DNA of 64,000 nt, taken from assembly GCA_003993805.1 (NCBI GenBank), contig RSEF01000019.1:2986201-3050200 (forward strand), in the 5' to 3' direction. A model generated the notes under the pieces. That model was not told the origin of the DNA and did no database searches. It saw only the letters and a list, made by a program, of their open reading frames with translations. Shown in pieces: positions 47,301 through 62,300 of this stretch. The first letter of the stretch is position 1. The number at the start of each line of letters is the position of its first letter. Both the position numbers and the translations under genes were made by a program. The stretch comes from Himantopus leucocephalus. Lineage: Eukaryota > Chordata > Aves > Charadriiformes > Recurvirostridae.

Positions 47301-50300
47301 CTGGCGGGAGGTGTCCCTGCCCAGGGCAGGGGGGTGGAACAAGATGATCTTTAAAGTCTCTTCCAACTCTAACCATTCTACGATTTGGCAGCATCAGCAG
47401 CAGCCATGCAGGCGGATGAGCTCTCCCGAGGGAGAAGGGCTGGTGTGTGCTGCCTTCACAGCGCACGGTGATGGTGCAGCTTCACTACATCTATTTCTAG
47501 GTTCCCACACAGGGACTGGAGCTTCTCAAAGCAGCTTGGATTACATAAACATGACGTTGTTGGCAATCAAGTGAAAGCCAGCCCAACCTGCTGTACCCAA
47601 ATTCAAATTACTGAGCACAGCAACAAAGCAGCTGTTTTCTGAAAGATTTATCACGGCCCTTTCAAGCTGCAGGATAAGGCAGAAAAAGAGAGGGAAGAGG
47701 TGACTGCGAGAGAAAGCAATGCTTTGCAGGCGATAGCCGAATGCCCGGCAGCACACTGTGGGAGAAAGCAGCCCAAGAGATTTATGGCTGACTTAGAAAC
47801 GACGACTGAAAGCTCTGCAAGTTCAAAGCTGAGAAGTTGGGGCTGTAATCGCCTATCCCATGGGACTTAAATGCAATCACTGGCACAGAGAAAAGCTCTG
47901 CATCTGGCACCCTGGAAATCTATTGCCCCTGCTGTTCCCTGGAACAACCCCCACAGCATGGGTATTAAGATCTGGTACAACTTCAGCATCGCTGGCTCTG
48001 CCTCCTTTGGAGAGAGGAGACATACCTAGAAAGAAACCTGCAATGAGGAGGAAGGAAAAGAGGACAATAAGAAAGTGAACAAGAACTATGAACAAGCAAG
48101 CAAAAGTGGATGAGAACCACTGCAAAGTTGCTTTGCACTGAATGCAAGGAGATGCCCATTGAGGCGGATATTTGCCTTCACAAGGGCAGCTGGGAAGGGC
48201 ACCGAACCTCAAACAGACGTACTGAACAAAGGCTTTCTTATAAAGGTCTCATTCAAGAGGCTGACTGGTACAAAATCTGCTCTGCTGGGCGAGACGTGCA
48301 CTCGTGGTGCCCGCTGGAGACAGGAGGCATGGAGGACCCTGGGGTTTACCAGCTATGTTAGATCAGATCCAGTATAATTCTTAAAGGAAACAAACAGCAA
48401 TGATACATATTTGTTATGCGTGAGGATTTTGAGTTTTTCAAATAAACAGTGGTATTCAACAGAATATGCAAAGCAGATCGATTTTGGCAGCACAGGGCAC
48501 TGGGGAGGCGAGTGACTAGTAGAAAATGTGCAAGATTTCTTTCACTGAGGGATAATTAACTTGCAGCGTATGGATGGATCTATTCATCTCAAGATTACAG
48601 TCTTAATTTTTACATAATTATTATTTTTAAAACCATAAGCATATTCTTTCAACATTCATGTTTCAATACCCTATTCAACATTTTCCAGTCTGAAAACAGG
48701 GCCAATCACACCTCTGGAGCAGCATCCTGTCTTCCCAGAAAATAATGAAAACAAAACCCCACAAATTCAAGGGTGTTTCAGGTTTGATAAAGAGAACGGA
48801 GCACCCGTGCCTTTCTCCCCAGCTTGTGCCACCCCCAGTCTCCAGAAATAAGTCTCAGACACATTTGAAAAACTAGTACTACACTAAAGCAACCCCTGGT
48901 ATATTATGGAATAATACAGGCTTCATTCTTTAGTAAATAAATAAAATCACTTCACCTAGAGAATACGCCACTTGGAAGCATTGCTTACTTTATTCACCAT
49001 AGCTTACTCTAACTAGAGGATACATTTTTCCATTTAAACAAGCCCTTAGCTGTAAATATTCAGTAAGTCCTGTCCCACCAGCCCCATATCCAAACTGGGT
49101 TACCTTCCCAGACTGTGCACCCACTAAAAGACTCAAGGACCGAAAGGAGAGTTAGAAAGCAGCCCGGTACGGTGGTAACCCATGAGACAGCCCCGAGAGC
49201 GAGCACGCCAACTGGGGGAGGTACACTCACAGGGATGGTGAGCTTCCTTCCAGCAGCCCAAGCGATGCGTCGCATAACACAACCTCCCCTCAAACCACCA
49301 GCACGCACTCACACGCCTCTCTGGCTCTCCGGCTGCATAGCTGTAATCACACCATATGTTCAGCTTCTTTGTAAATCCTGCACAAAGCTAACTTTCTTAG
49401 AGTCTTTTCTTTTCAAAGCAGCACGGAAAAGCTTGGGAACGAGCTCAGTCTAAACCCGCCATGTCTGCAAACCCCGGCACATACATACGTGCACAGTTGT
49501 CCGCCGTTTCTTAGGCTGTGGGAATCTGTAAGGCACAAGCGTGGTTTTGGGGCTGCTATTACGGAAGTGAAGACAGCTGCTCTCAGTGAGCTGATCCGAT
49601 GACAAAAAGAAAGAAAAGGAGGCAGACACAGGTCTTTAATGAGACATTTATAAACGATTTCCCAGGCAGAGCACTGGCACTAGCACAGAGAGAGGAGCAG
49701 TCTCAGGACACCTTCTGAACTGAAGAAATTTATCTTGAGTACCAAACATTGTAAAGGGCAGCCAAGCAAAGCATAGTGCTTTCGCTCCACCAGAAAAGCA
49801 ATCAAGCAGCAGGGTTTTGAAGTTTCACAGCCTTTTTAAGCATAGGATTTTTTGCTTGGGCATCATTCCCACATAAAACCCACTCGGACGGACTCTGGTG
49901 CCATTCCTAACCAGCTACAGCACTAACTGAAAGAGATGAGCAGCCAAGCAGCACATTGCTCAAGCAGGTGCACACAGAAAGGACACTGACGTATTCACTC
50001 AGAAGTGATGGAATTACCTCACTACCAATAAAACGTAGAAAAAGTATCAAAAAATAGCCTGGCTTGGTCCAAGAGAGTGATTATTACTTTATGATCAGAT
50101 GGGAGCCAGACCAAGAGATCAGCAGCTCCAAGAACAACAGTCTGTACCGGGAATGTGATGCAGGAGAAGTTGCTGTGTGTGCGTAACTCGGGATATTTAC
50201 TCACGGGACATAACCTGAGCAGCCACGCACAAGCAGAGTGATCGTACATCTAACGATCCAGGGGAAAGGAAGGTGAAATGGCCAGGAGAGAGACTAGCTC

Positions 50301-53300
50301 AACTCTGACTTTGGCACAGACTGCCTTTGGGTATAGTCCCTACTCCAGCTATCTAACAAGCATTATAACCCTCTCTTACATCCTTGCAGCACTCAGATGA
50401 TTTGGTTACCCCATTCAAGTCAGATTAGCTCTACTGTAGGGCAGCATTTTGCCTGGCACAGCAGCCGATGGGCAATGCCACTCGTACCTGTGCTCCTGCT
50501 GCACTAGCAGCTCAGGACCAGCAGCATTTCGGAGGCCCATGTGCCCCCAGCTCAAGCTTAAAGCACCCTTTAATTCAAGCCAGGGGTGCATTTGTGCAGC
50601 TGGAAGTTGTAAGCTCAGGCAGCAAGTGCTCTGTTGGCACCTGGGAGGTCTTCCCCATGCGAAGGGCTAGACGTGTAGCAATAGGCCAGATCAGTAAGAT
50701 CTTCCTGACTCTCTCGAGTGATAACAACTTCTCATTTCTACCTGCTGAACCTCAGAAACATTCCTAGGTACAAGCAGAAGCTTTTCTCTGAGTTTCCGAT
50801 ATTACCTTGCTCTGCTTCCCTCTGGCAGGAGTTGGGCTAATCTCCACAGTGACTGCTCTTTGCAAGAGCTCACAGCCTGCAGCCGTGAAAGGTGCCTTCT
50901 CGTGCCCTGTCTGCAGCTGATCTTGGGGGAAAAAGTACAAAAATTTAACACCTGACATGTAATAATGATGGAGGATGTTTGGTTAGTGCCTTATCATCAT
51001 GCTAAGAGAGGCTTGTTCTCAGTGTCACCAGCTACCCTGGAAGACAGCAGAGTTAAGCCACTGTTAATTGAACCACTGGGACGGCAGCAGCAGAAAGGCA
51101 AGCACCATGCTTTCTGTCTTCTGTGTAGGTTTTTTCCTCTTCTCAGTAGAAACACGACAGCAATACAGTTAAACCATTCCTCTGAATCATCCATCTGACT
51201 TGCCTGAAAGAGGGACACTTTAGGGGCCATCTGCAGCATCCCCAGGATCCCAGGGGAACTGTAGGAGAGGTAAAGACCAACATCTCTTAATTGCCAAACA
51301 AACTTGTGCACAACCCTCGGGCTGCACTCTGCTGAAACGCAGCTTGGATTCATTACTTCATCGGCCATTTATTTTTGCAGCCATACATCCATGCGCAGAT
51401 CGCACAGACTATACATCTCCGCGAAGGTCACACAATAGACTGATTGTACACAGATCCACGCTACGCAGAATGCAGAGTTTGTTGGGCTCCTTTTGTTTTG
51501 CCTAATCTTATAAAAAGGATATTTGAGAGCAGATTAACACTGAGTCATCCACTTTATTCCAACTATCTGGCTTAAACAGCTAAGTACCCAATTCAAACGG
51601 CAATGAGCTGTACACGAACAGGCACTATTGCAGAAAACCCAAATCACCTACGCGCAGTGGATGTCTAATCCTTTTTTTTTTTTTGAGGAAAAAAAAAAAC
51701 CACCACGATCCAGATCTGACCCTAAAAAATATCTGAGCTATGATATGAACATGGAAACCCGCAGCAGGTATCTCAAACCCAACAGCTATAAGTCTCAGAA
51801 ATGATACACTATACCCTTCCAGGGGTGACGGTGGGCAAAGCGAGAAGTGGTGGCGGTAGGGAAATCCCTAACGTGAGCTCATGGACAAAGCTGCGGGAGC
51901 TGGCTAGTTGAGCTGCAGAAAAATCTCAGCCCACGGTCCCACCAGGCACGCTGAGTACCTTTGGGCACACAGCATGCTCCCACTGCCAGTACTTCTTACC
52001 GGTTTGAAAGACACATGTGGGCTACCCCTCCCTCTTATGCTACTTCTTCAGAACTTTAACAGTTTTATGCTTTTATCCTCTGAACACACCTGGCCAGGGC
52101 AGCAGTCAGTGAGGATGAAGTCTCTAAGCCTTTTTTGGGGTCAGGATTTTCTCGACATCATACATTCCTTATTTGAAATTTTTTGTTCTAGGTCTGCATC
52201 AAGTCTGTCTAATTTCTGGCAGGTTTTTCTGAGCAAATACCTCCAAATAGAATATTCTGCAATAATCTATTATGTGAAATAAATTACACAGCAATACATG
52301 AGGCTCCTGTCATGTTCAGTGACGTGAATCCTAAACAACTGTAGAGGTTTAAGTGTGAAATAAGACAAGCACACCCCAAGTGCAGGACTGAGACATTTGC
52401 CCTATATCCTTAATGACTGCGTACCCTCAGCCAAATTACAACTGCGCTAATGCTTACAGACGCAGCACTTTAGTCAATGAAAAGGACTACGGGAAGCAGC
52501 GTCAGAGAGGGAAGCTGCTGCTCCTGGTGCCAGGACCGGGAGGGCAAGCGGCCGGAAAAACCTGCTGGCCACGATAACTGTTCCACTTTCACCTCTGACT
52601 CACAGGATGACACCGGGCAAGACCTAGTTAGTTCTCCAAGTTGTCTTGTGTGGTAAAACAAGGAAAATACTGATCTACCTCAGAGCCTCAGGCTTCACAG
52701 GTGGGGGCGAAACATTCGGAGTGTCTAGAACACAGGTTTCATACGTGCGTAGCAGGCTTATAATTACAGAAAGTGAGAATGACTTACAGCTCGTGCTTGC
52801 TAGGAATTCCTAAAGCAGCTTGGGAATACTCCTGTAGCAGCAATTAACTCCTGCGTAACAGTTCCCTGAAAATTAGAGCGCTGGCAGCACGCTAGACCGC
52901 ACAAAGCAACTCCTGAATTCTTGGCGTAGGTTTGGTTTTTAAGAGGTACTCGTGGCAAAGTTCGGCACTGCCTTCCTCTGCAACCATTTAAAATCCCCAG
53001 GCACAAGTATTTCCTTTCTCACAAAGAATTCTGTAAACAAGACCCCACGAGTGAAGCGCTCTGCAGCATCCTGCAGGCCATGCACCACCGACACGCAGCA
53101 CACAGGACACACGTTTACTGCGCTAAAAAACAGCATTGCCAAAACAGCCACATTTTGTAGTAGAGACACCATCCACTGTGTTCTCAACTGAGTTACTTAA
53201 GCCATAGACAGACCAGTTTTGAAAACTCTTATTATTTTATAGTGAGTATTGTGATACATGGAGGGTTTTTTTTTTTAAACAGAGCACACTATTGCATAAA

Positions 53301-56300
53301 AACCAGTTTCTTTCTTTTGAGTAGATATTACTTTCTAGCATCTTTATTAAAAAAGTAAGTATCCTACTAAACCCTAAATAAATAGAGAAAAATATCTGTT
53401 TTCTAAGTACTTTAAAGGCTTTTGTGGAGACCAGTTCACCCATTTAACTGCTTGCAAGGAGGATACTCACGTGCAGGGTCAGTGTGACGGTTAAATCCGA
53501 CCAACGGCCAATACTATGTAGCAATGGTCTGATGCCACTGTAATCCTACGGATTCTCATCCCAAATCCATCTATGCCAAAGGGACTCTTTCCTTTGATTT
53601 CAATGAATATTGGCTCAGGCCGCTAATGATTAATCTGCTCTTGCGGGATTAGTTCAATTGTTTGAGGCACAACATGCAGCAGCAGATTCTGCCCCGAAGC
53701 TGCACCCTTACTCCAATGGGTGTAACTGCAAGCGGACTGATGTTACTGCAGACTTACACCAGCCCCACTGAATAGGATTTGGTTCATTATATTCAAACCA
53801 CCATAAGCTGAACATCTGTGGGAAGCAGATTTTCTTTCCCTGCTGTTCTGCGAGGAGCTACAGACAGAGAGAGCAGGAGGGCATCCGACCTCCATATGCC
53901 TTCAGTGCGTGCTCGCATCTCATTCTACAGCGAGCGCGCTGAATATTAAGGATTAACTATATCAAATCCTTCTAAGAGCATCTAATGATTAAGACAATTA
54001 AAACCAGACTCCCAGTTGTCTCTAGATGTCACCTGTAAAGCTGATTAAATCAAGATTGACTCAATGCCTCTTTATATTGCTCACAATGCACCAAACCACC
54101 TCTCCTTGGGAGAGCAACGCTGCCAAAGGTCCTTTCCTTCTTCAAGAGGGGGAACAAAAGGGGTGGGGGAACCACCACCTCCAAAAACTCCCTAGAAAAC
54201 CCAGTACAAAACGTATTTCAGACTGGAGGATGGCAGACAGAGTGGCTCATGAGAGGGACATGTGAGCTGAATACAAGCCCTACGCAAATAGTCAAACGGT
54301 TGGTCCACAACCATGCCAGAAAACATTGGGCTTCTGGATAGGCAGCGGGGATTAGAAGTAAATATGCAGGGTCTCATGAGGGCGTCGGTGTCCAGGAGCA
54401 AATGGATTCATACAGAGCAACATGACCTACGTGCAGGGCACTTCAGTCACCCCACAGTAACGATGAACGAACACGCTCAGACTCTAACGATCACTCAGCA
54501 AAGCTTCTCTGGTGGTTGTGGCAGTTCCGACACCTCGGCTGTGCTGACCATCAGCCACCACGGTTCCTCTCCCAGCCCCGCTTCTCCATTTCAGCTGCAC
54601 ATCAATCCTAAATCAGCAGACCAGCAACTCTCACTTGCAGTTTTTTCCTGGGCAGCCCTTGAAAACCCACTCTTGTTTTCTTTCAGATATCTGATAACTT
54701 CTTGAACTGACGACTGCCTGTGTGTACGTGGATACCCTAGCTGTTACCACTCACTGAGAGATAATCTGCTGATACGGCAGTAGTCAGAGGCATTTGATCT
54801 TCAAACATGCTCCTTGGCACCGCCCGATTCCCCTAGGAACAGAAGATGCTGTGTACACACACCCATTAAGATAAAGCAAGACCTAATCAAAACTTCACTG
54901 ACACCGATGACGCATTTCCAGCAACGATCCCTAATCTGACTTGAGGAATATCCATTCACGCTTGCAGCACGGATTTAACTGAGGACAGCGCTGGGATGAG
55001 AGCTGACAATACCCATCACTCCACGAGGCCTGAAGCAAAATGGCAAAAAACCAAATGTTTGCTAGAAATAATAGCAGCCTCTGGCCCCACGATGTGGGGT
55101 CTTTTCTCTCAATTTGCCAGTGCGCAACACCCCAAGTTAATATTAATCAAGAGCCACAAAGCCTTTGAATAGACGAGAATTAGGTCCCTATGTCTGTGCC
55201 AGTCAATCAGCTGCTCCGGCCACTACAATCCTGTTTCTTTTGTTTCAGACAAAACAGTAGTTTAGTGTCTTTCTTATTTATTTGGGAATGAGAATTAATA
55301 GATTGATACAAAACCAGGCAGCTTCAGCAATATTTCTTGTTGGCTTAATAAAAAAGCCTATGCTAAGACACTGCCAAACCATCAGTGATTACCTGAGAAT
55401 AACCTACCCAAGCTCTCTCTTATTACCGAGGCACAAGTTCCTCATCAAGGATGCCTTCCCTCCCTCTGTTTTACTGCAAAATAATCCCAGGGGCAACAGA
55501 AATTACTTCTTATTGCTGTGCATCCAGCCAATTTACTCCAACAAAACCCTGAGAAAATTTAAGGGCAAACAACTGATTTCCAAGTTAATTTACCAAGATG
55601 CTGCTGTTAACCCTGCTGCAGATAAATAAAAAAAACCCCGAAGACTTCCCACTGCGGAAGGTAAGAGCAAGGCACTAATCCTACAGAGGAGCTAAGGTGG
55701 TGGTGAGATTTACACTCCTGAGGCAGAATTCATGTAGGTATAGTTCGTTAGTGATGGGGCCTAGATGTATGTGAAGAAACTTTTCTGTATAGAATTGCTG
55801 AGCCTCTGACAACTAGCAGCAGCCTTCGGAAGACAGCTGCACTCCTAGAAAACAAATCGGAAAACAAAGTTAACTCCAATCCCCACCCCAGAAGACTCAA
55901 AACCCAATTCAACCCTGAAAAAAAGATTATACACACAATTTTCATAGGAAACCTCCTTTAATTGCAAAGGGGGGCCTGGGATGTAAGCCGCGGAGTCCAG
56001 TCTGTTTGACCCTCTGTTGGCCTCTTCTCCTCATTCTCCGACGCTAGGAGTGATCGATCCCATTAGGAGCGATCAATCCCGTTCAGGCTGGAGGGAAAGC
56101 TCTAATCACGCGTCCCACCTAACCATGCGAACTCAGGGACTGCACGCAGCGAACCCATCCCAGCCGAACACCATCCCAACCTGAACCCAGCCCTGGACAA
56201 CGTGAAGCTCACCCCCTCAGCACAGCAGTAACTATCCCCTAGGATGCAACCAGCCTCAGCTGACTGGGAACCAGAAACCGAGAGCAACTACCCACCCCAA

Positions 56301-59300
56301 TAACTAGCGCAGCTCAACCTTGTAAAACCCTCATTACAACATACTTAGTTTAATTACCCTACGGAGCCAGTCATCTAGCACTCTTTAATAGCCCTGTGAA
56401 CCCTCCAGCCCGCTTCGCTTTTATTTTAGCAAACAAAAGCATCATACAGTGTTTGCAAAGGCAGACATTATGCCAGCAAATAGTTCTGTGCATTTATTTC
56501 TCATCAAAAATAATGTATGTGCACTGATATGAAAATAAGAAGGCATTCCCTTCTTGGCAGTGCTGTATAGTTTAGCTATGAAAGCGTAGTTTTTGGCAAT
56601 AAAACTGGGCACCCACTGAAAAACAGTTTTGATACTCATAGCCATGCCTAAATAGGATATTCAGGTCACAGATACTCGCACCTGCCCATTCGGAAAGACA
56701 GGGTCCATCTGTCAAGATCCAGGCTGGATTCAAACTGGATGCATTTAAGTTTCACAGAAAATATAACAGGTTTGGGCATTTTTGCCTGCAGCGCTGCAGT
56801 CCCAGTATTGCCCAGCTCCATCTGAAAATACTAATTTTCCTTCCCCCCCCCTTTTGCCAGAGTTCTTTAATTGAAGAAGAGATTTAAGAACCATAAAAAG
56901 CACTGTAAATGAATGCCAGAGCCAGCTGACAGCAAAACGCAGTATGAAAGGCAAGATTTTCTCCTCTAACCAAGTTACTCTAATGCTGCTCTGCACAGAC
57001 AAAAAACCACTCTGAAATGTGAACGGTTCCCTTCCCAGCGGCTTTCACCTGTTCCACCAGCTGGGAGGGCTGTGTGGACCCATTCATCACAGCTTCCATT
57101 CTCTCTCCATCTCACAACTCCAGGGGAAAGCAGGCTTTTCCAGGAGGAGAGTGGGAAGGAAACCAAGACATACGAGCTTTGTAAGTAACAAGAAATCCAA
57201 ACATTATACTGAGCCCTTTACCAGTGACCCACACCTTTTGCACAGAAACCTCTCCTGCACATGGGGTTGAGAGCAGTAACTTTCTTTACTTGAAGCACGG
57301 GAAATAAGCCAACGCATTTGTGGGAAATCCTCTGCCGAGACAGCTAGAGATGAATTTTCAGTCTGGTTGTAAGGAAAGTAGTTACCACAAAGCAGCAGAA
57401 CTTACTTTTTCCATTGTTTCAGCTTTATGGGAAAGAAGGGAGGGAGACAGTCGATGTGGACACCACTCATAGAGGCTAATGATTTCCAAAAGTCTACGTC
57501 AGGTGCCAGTCCCCCACTGACTTTCAGTGGAAATGACCATTTCAGCTCTCCACAACAACAACAAAAAAAACCAAACCCACAATAAGCCAATGGACCTAAC
57601 CCAGAATACCACCACGAAAAGCCCTTATACCTCACGGGCCATTGAAAGTGCCAGCTCAGGCAGGAGACACAGTAACTCTCCACTCCAGGAAAGTTCAGAG
57701 AAGACACTCCATGAGCTGGTAAGAAACAGGGGCTCGAATAAGTTTTGAGGAAAAATAGCTTGGGTATACTGAGCCAGCTTGTCACACACACTCTGACCAC
57801 ATCATACATGGTCTCTGTGGAAACCTAAAGACACAAATTGCGAAATTATATATACGGGCACACACAGCATCATACATCTGCATCAATCCTCTGTTCTGCT
57901 ATGTGAGATGTGAGTTATCAAGAGTACATGGAAGTGTTTGAGCGACTTAAGTACCCTTTAAGATGAAGGGTACATCTCCACTGTCTGGGAAAGGAAGAGA
58001 GATGAAAGACAGATGAGAGACACTTGACTTTCTACGAAAGATTATGAACAGAGTGCTGGAGAAAAGAGAAAGAAGAAATCAAAGTATCTTTGTGTATTCC
58101 AGTCTAACACTAAAGTACAGTACATCCACTTGTACTTCTGCAGACAAGACTGATCAGTTTATGGGAAGGTAGGAGGAAGAAAGAATGAAGCCTTCCAAAA
58201 TTCATTTGCATCTAGTGGCTCTCTGACAACTCTCTGCTGCAACTGGAGAACAAGCACCTTCTTTTGACACCCAATCTGGAAGATATAACCTAGATGTGGG
58301 GTCTTTCTGAGCCAGCCCCGAGCTACCGCAGCCAAGAGAGAGCTCAGAGCCAACAGCCTGTACATTGTTACAGTTTAATTCTGTACTTTATTAGAGTTAT
58401 GGTTTTCTTTTGCAACTGTATTTCAAGCTTTTGAGATTTCTGCCTGCCCCCAAGGTAGCAAATTCAAAAAGAGCAATGTTGCAGCTCTGCATTTGGTAAT
58501 CCAAAGCACACTGGTTTTCCTCCATCAAGCTGCAGGGCTCAGGCAGTTCACCAAATGTGTAAGAAAACGGAGAAGTCTCTATTAGTGCTTCTGACTAGAG
58601 GCAGGTAAGTGGGGAGGCAACGCACGAGTTCAGAGAAATCCAGTACTGTGAGATCCCCCCGGGGTCAGGCAAACCCCGACAGTCTCCCAGAAGCACTTTT
58701 GGCACACAGACACCGAGCTCCGCAGAGCTCACACAGACGTTCAGGGACAGCACAGAGCAGAGCTCGTGGTTTCTGCAGGGCCTCCCAAGTGCCGCTCATA
58801 CAGCCTCCTTCATGCAACTTTTGAAGACGTGATGTAAAGCTTGGTATTGTTAGAGGATCTTTCCATCCCATCTATCACATTCAGGGCACTTTCCTGGACA
58901 GTGACAGAAGAGGGAAGAAAAGCAGAAAAAGCCCTTTGCAATATTCACATTAAACACAAAAGAAAATTGTTTTCAGCCTCTCCATCTTTACCATTGTCCC
59001 AACACTGTGACACCGGGGAAAGCCCTCAGTGCTGACTGCACACCTCCAGATCTAACAGCCCTCCGGCACACAGGTACCTCCTCCGGAGAAAGCCGGGTTA
59101 TCAGTGCTGCCATGAATTAACAGCAGTGACACACGTGGAGGCCAGAGGCTGAGTGATGCAGGTCAGCAAGACAGAAGAGCGAGTATGGGGCAAAGCTCCA
59201 TCATCCTTCTGTGTCCCAGACCTGATTAATCCCCGGAAAGGCAATGAAATCCAGTCTCCAGGACCATCTACCACCAGATCCTGTGGCTGCAGGTATCCTT

Positions 59301-62300
59301 AAAGTTGACGTCAGTGCTTGCTGTGGTTAGGATCTTAGTGATGTGGACACTTGGCTCTGAAATAGAATTAAACCACTTTGACAGCAAAAAAAAATACTTT
59401 CTCTTGGCATTTCTCCCCACTGACGGCTGAATCCCACGACTGTCTGTGCTGCAGTGGGCCCCACAGCCAGCACAGATGCTGCCACTCTCAGAGAGGCACA
59501 CAGCAAAGTCAACAGGATTTTGAGACACACACTTTGCTCACCGCTTCAAATTGTCACTGGAAAGGTGATGAACAGGAGGCAGCGAGGGGCTGGCCAGGCC
59601 TTTGGAGAGATTTGCAGGAGGAAAAGCAGGTACCGGCCATGCACAGACACAGCAGTAGCTCTGTGCAGGGGACAGAGAGAGAAGATGATGCCAGGGATGA
59701 CATCAAAGAGCCCTATTGCAGCCATCCACCAAGAACACGCTGGGTAAACAGCCCCGTTGTGCTCTGTTCTCACCTTCCAGCTAGGAACGGCTCAGTGCTG
59801 CGACTGCTCCGGCAGCGCCGTGACTCCGGCAAAGCCCCCTGCACCGTCCCGAGGGGCAGAGGAGCAGCAGCACAGACATCCTGTGGCTTCTCCCCTTCTC
59901 CATACATACGTTTATTCCAGGAATATAACTCATTTTAGAACTTCTCAGGCAAAGGTCAGACTGAGTTTGGTGCAGATTCTGCCTGCGCTTGGCCGGCTTT
60001 GCTGCACATCGATCACAGTGACGGATGCTGTGGCTGAACAAGGGACAAAGAGGCTCCAGCAAACAAGCGCTGCATTCAGCTGGAGGGCTGCATCGGACCC
60101 CGGTGCCGACTATCAGTGCTGACTAACTCTTTCATACCGCAACACACACGTCGCCTGTGTTTGCCGACATGCCTGAGAGCAAAGCCTCCACGGGGAAGAC
60201 AGGCCTGGGATCTTTTCTCTCATTTTTGGGTGGGTTTTTTTTTTCTTCAAGTGATAAAAAAAAATCAACTGAAGATAACCTCACACCACACTGCAATTAT
60301 AAATCCAGCATGAAACACCTTGAGAGGTTCACAACCAGTAGCTAAATAGTGACTTCACTGGAGTCCTTCGAGTCCATTTCTCAATGACAGCTAGGTACGA
60401 AGAGAAGCAAGGGGGAAATACAGAAACAGGTCTGGGGGATAACTTCAAAACAGACAGCCAAACCTATAAATTTATCCTAAGAATCCCCCTTTTGTCAATT
60501 TGTGCTTCTGTCTAGCAAACAGATGTAAGAAGATTCAATATCTTTGATTTGGATGCTGAATTAAGAAATTAGTCTTTCTAACATTAAAACCCACTCAAAC
60601 ACAGAAGAGTGCAATTCAAATGTTTGTCTCTACATCCAGGGCCAAGTCCTCAGCCGAGGAAGAGCAGTGCCGCTGCACTCCCTACAGCGCTGTATTACGC
60701 TGGAAGATCTGGATCTCAGCCCACGATCTCATGCAGTAACTGGCCCCTCAAACAGGACTTTGCACATGTGCAAAAAAACAAGTCAAAACTACAGTTTTTA
60801 CAATACCATTCAAGGAAAGAACATACAGAGTGGGAAAGATGATACATACGCTATCAGTCACTGATAGAAGAGACAGATCAGCTGAAGAAATCCATGAGCA
60901 AAGCAGAGCCCCTGGTGTGCAATAACGGAGCAGAACCTGGGTCGCTCAGCAGCGAGAGGGGTCTTTGCATGGAAGTCCTGTGCGGAGGCTGTGCCCAAAC
61001 CACACTCTCCATGGAGGATGTTCATGGGACAAGGACACGTGCTCCAGCACAACAGAAGCTTCACAGAGATGGGCTTTTTTGTTTGTTTTGTTTAACTAAC
61101 ACTTTTGCATTACTCTGACAAGAGATGGCATTATCTGCTGACCCTCATTTTTGCAATATCATTATCACAGACTAATTTGTCATAGCATGCTAAAGCAAAT
61201 TTTGTCCAATATTATCCCCTACACTAAAAATATTGTCTGACAGGTACAATGCTTTCCTGCTTCTGCCAAACACTCTATATTTTTGGGACTGAAACATATA
61301 GCAAAGTAACTAAGCATATGGGCAGTGGCCTGTACTATTATGGGACAAGAGGTTGAGAGATCTTGAGAAGCAGCCAGTGACATTGTCCAACGAAGGTGTA
61401 ATATACAAGTAACTGACAGGATAGACATCATCCTGATGCTTTGCCCCAGAACCAAGAGGAAAGCCTTTGTCGACAAAGTGAAAGGAGAAACAGTACATAC
61501 AAAACTTGCACCTTGAATATTTGCTAAATTATATCTAATAAAAACCCAACCCAGCAGTCAAAGAAGCCAGAAAAATTAGTCCTAAGCAAAACACACCTCA
61601 AACTCTTTTGAAGTGTTAATTATACTGTATAATGGCAGTCCGTCTAGCTTATATATACACTGGATATAGATCAACGGACAGTAAAGCGTGTGTACGTATA
61701 CCTAGGTAAGTCATTATTCAAATCCCAGTGCTTCAAATGATTCTGTTCAAACAAAGGCACTAATTTGAGGTAATCAGCACAGGACAAATCACTTTAAGTG
61801 CCTGGTTCTTACTCTTGCATTATCACAGGCCAGAAGCAATGGCTACAGGACAGCGTTTAAGATCATGGGTGAGGTTTCCATCTCCCTAATTATTACCAGC
61901 TCTTCAGATGTTAGTGTCTGTACAGGTACGCATACGCAAAGCAGCAAAACAGTAGGCAGCACCTCTCGGATACACCAGAGGATCCATCTGTCTCCCACCC
62001 ACTCCACAACCTGCCTGGTTTGTGCATTACTTGGGAGAGGGAGGCCATTTACTCACCCCATTACACTTGTTTTGATCCATGCTCATGATCAATCTACGTA
62101 CAGAGGGGGAATTTCACATCCTACTGAACATGGGCACTATTAGGCCTTTGCCCTTAAGCCAGGTGATTGCTGTGGTCAGCTCATGCCCCTGCTGAATTAA
62201 GTCCTTACCTTCTTTTGAACCAGTGGTGACAGCAGCTGCAGTAGTCCCTGACGCCCGTCCCACTGGGCTGGAGTGCTTCCCAGCCCTGCCGGGGATTTTA

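Larger units (their letters stand above)
40350..62208 (-). other. CLIP2: First long intron within the CLIP2 coding region (21.9 kb)
   Basis: Canonical GTAAGG donor at 62208 and CACAG acceptor at 40350. It contains a CR1 3' end (47120-47387), a 148-bp false duplication (44363-44659), an ancient degenerate repeat (about 53560-53830) and two short tandem duplications: a 17-bp unit at about 41882-41915 and a 19-bp unit at about 56045-56082. Several open frames of 60-186 codons occur on both strands. None shows domain character or splice-consistent structure, and I do not support a nested gene. Confidence 0.88.

Noticed and set aside
31423..47387. Similar small peptides containing LQAPSNLAL and TSRDG from three places (about 31.5, 35.6 and 47.2 kb)
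   Set aside because: All are antisense translations of CR1 3' ends, not a protein family.
59378..59938. Plus-strand 186-codon frame in the long CLIP2 intron
   Set aside because: Composition is typical of intronic chance frames; no family resemblance, and it is overlapped by frames in other phases.
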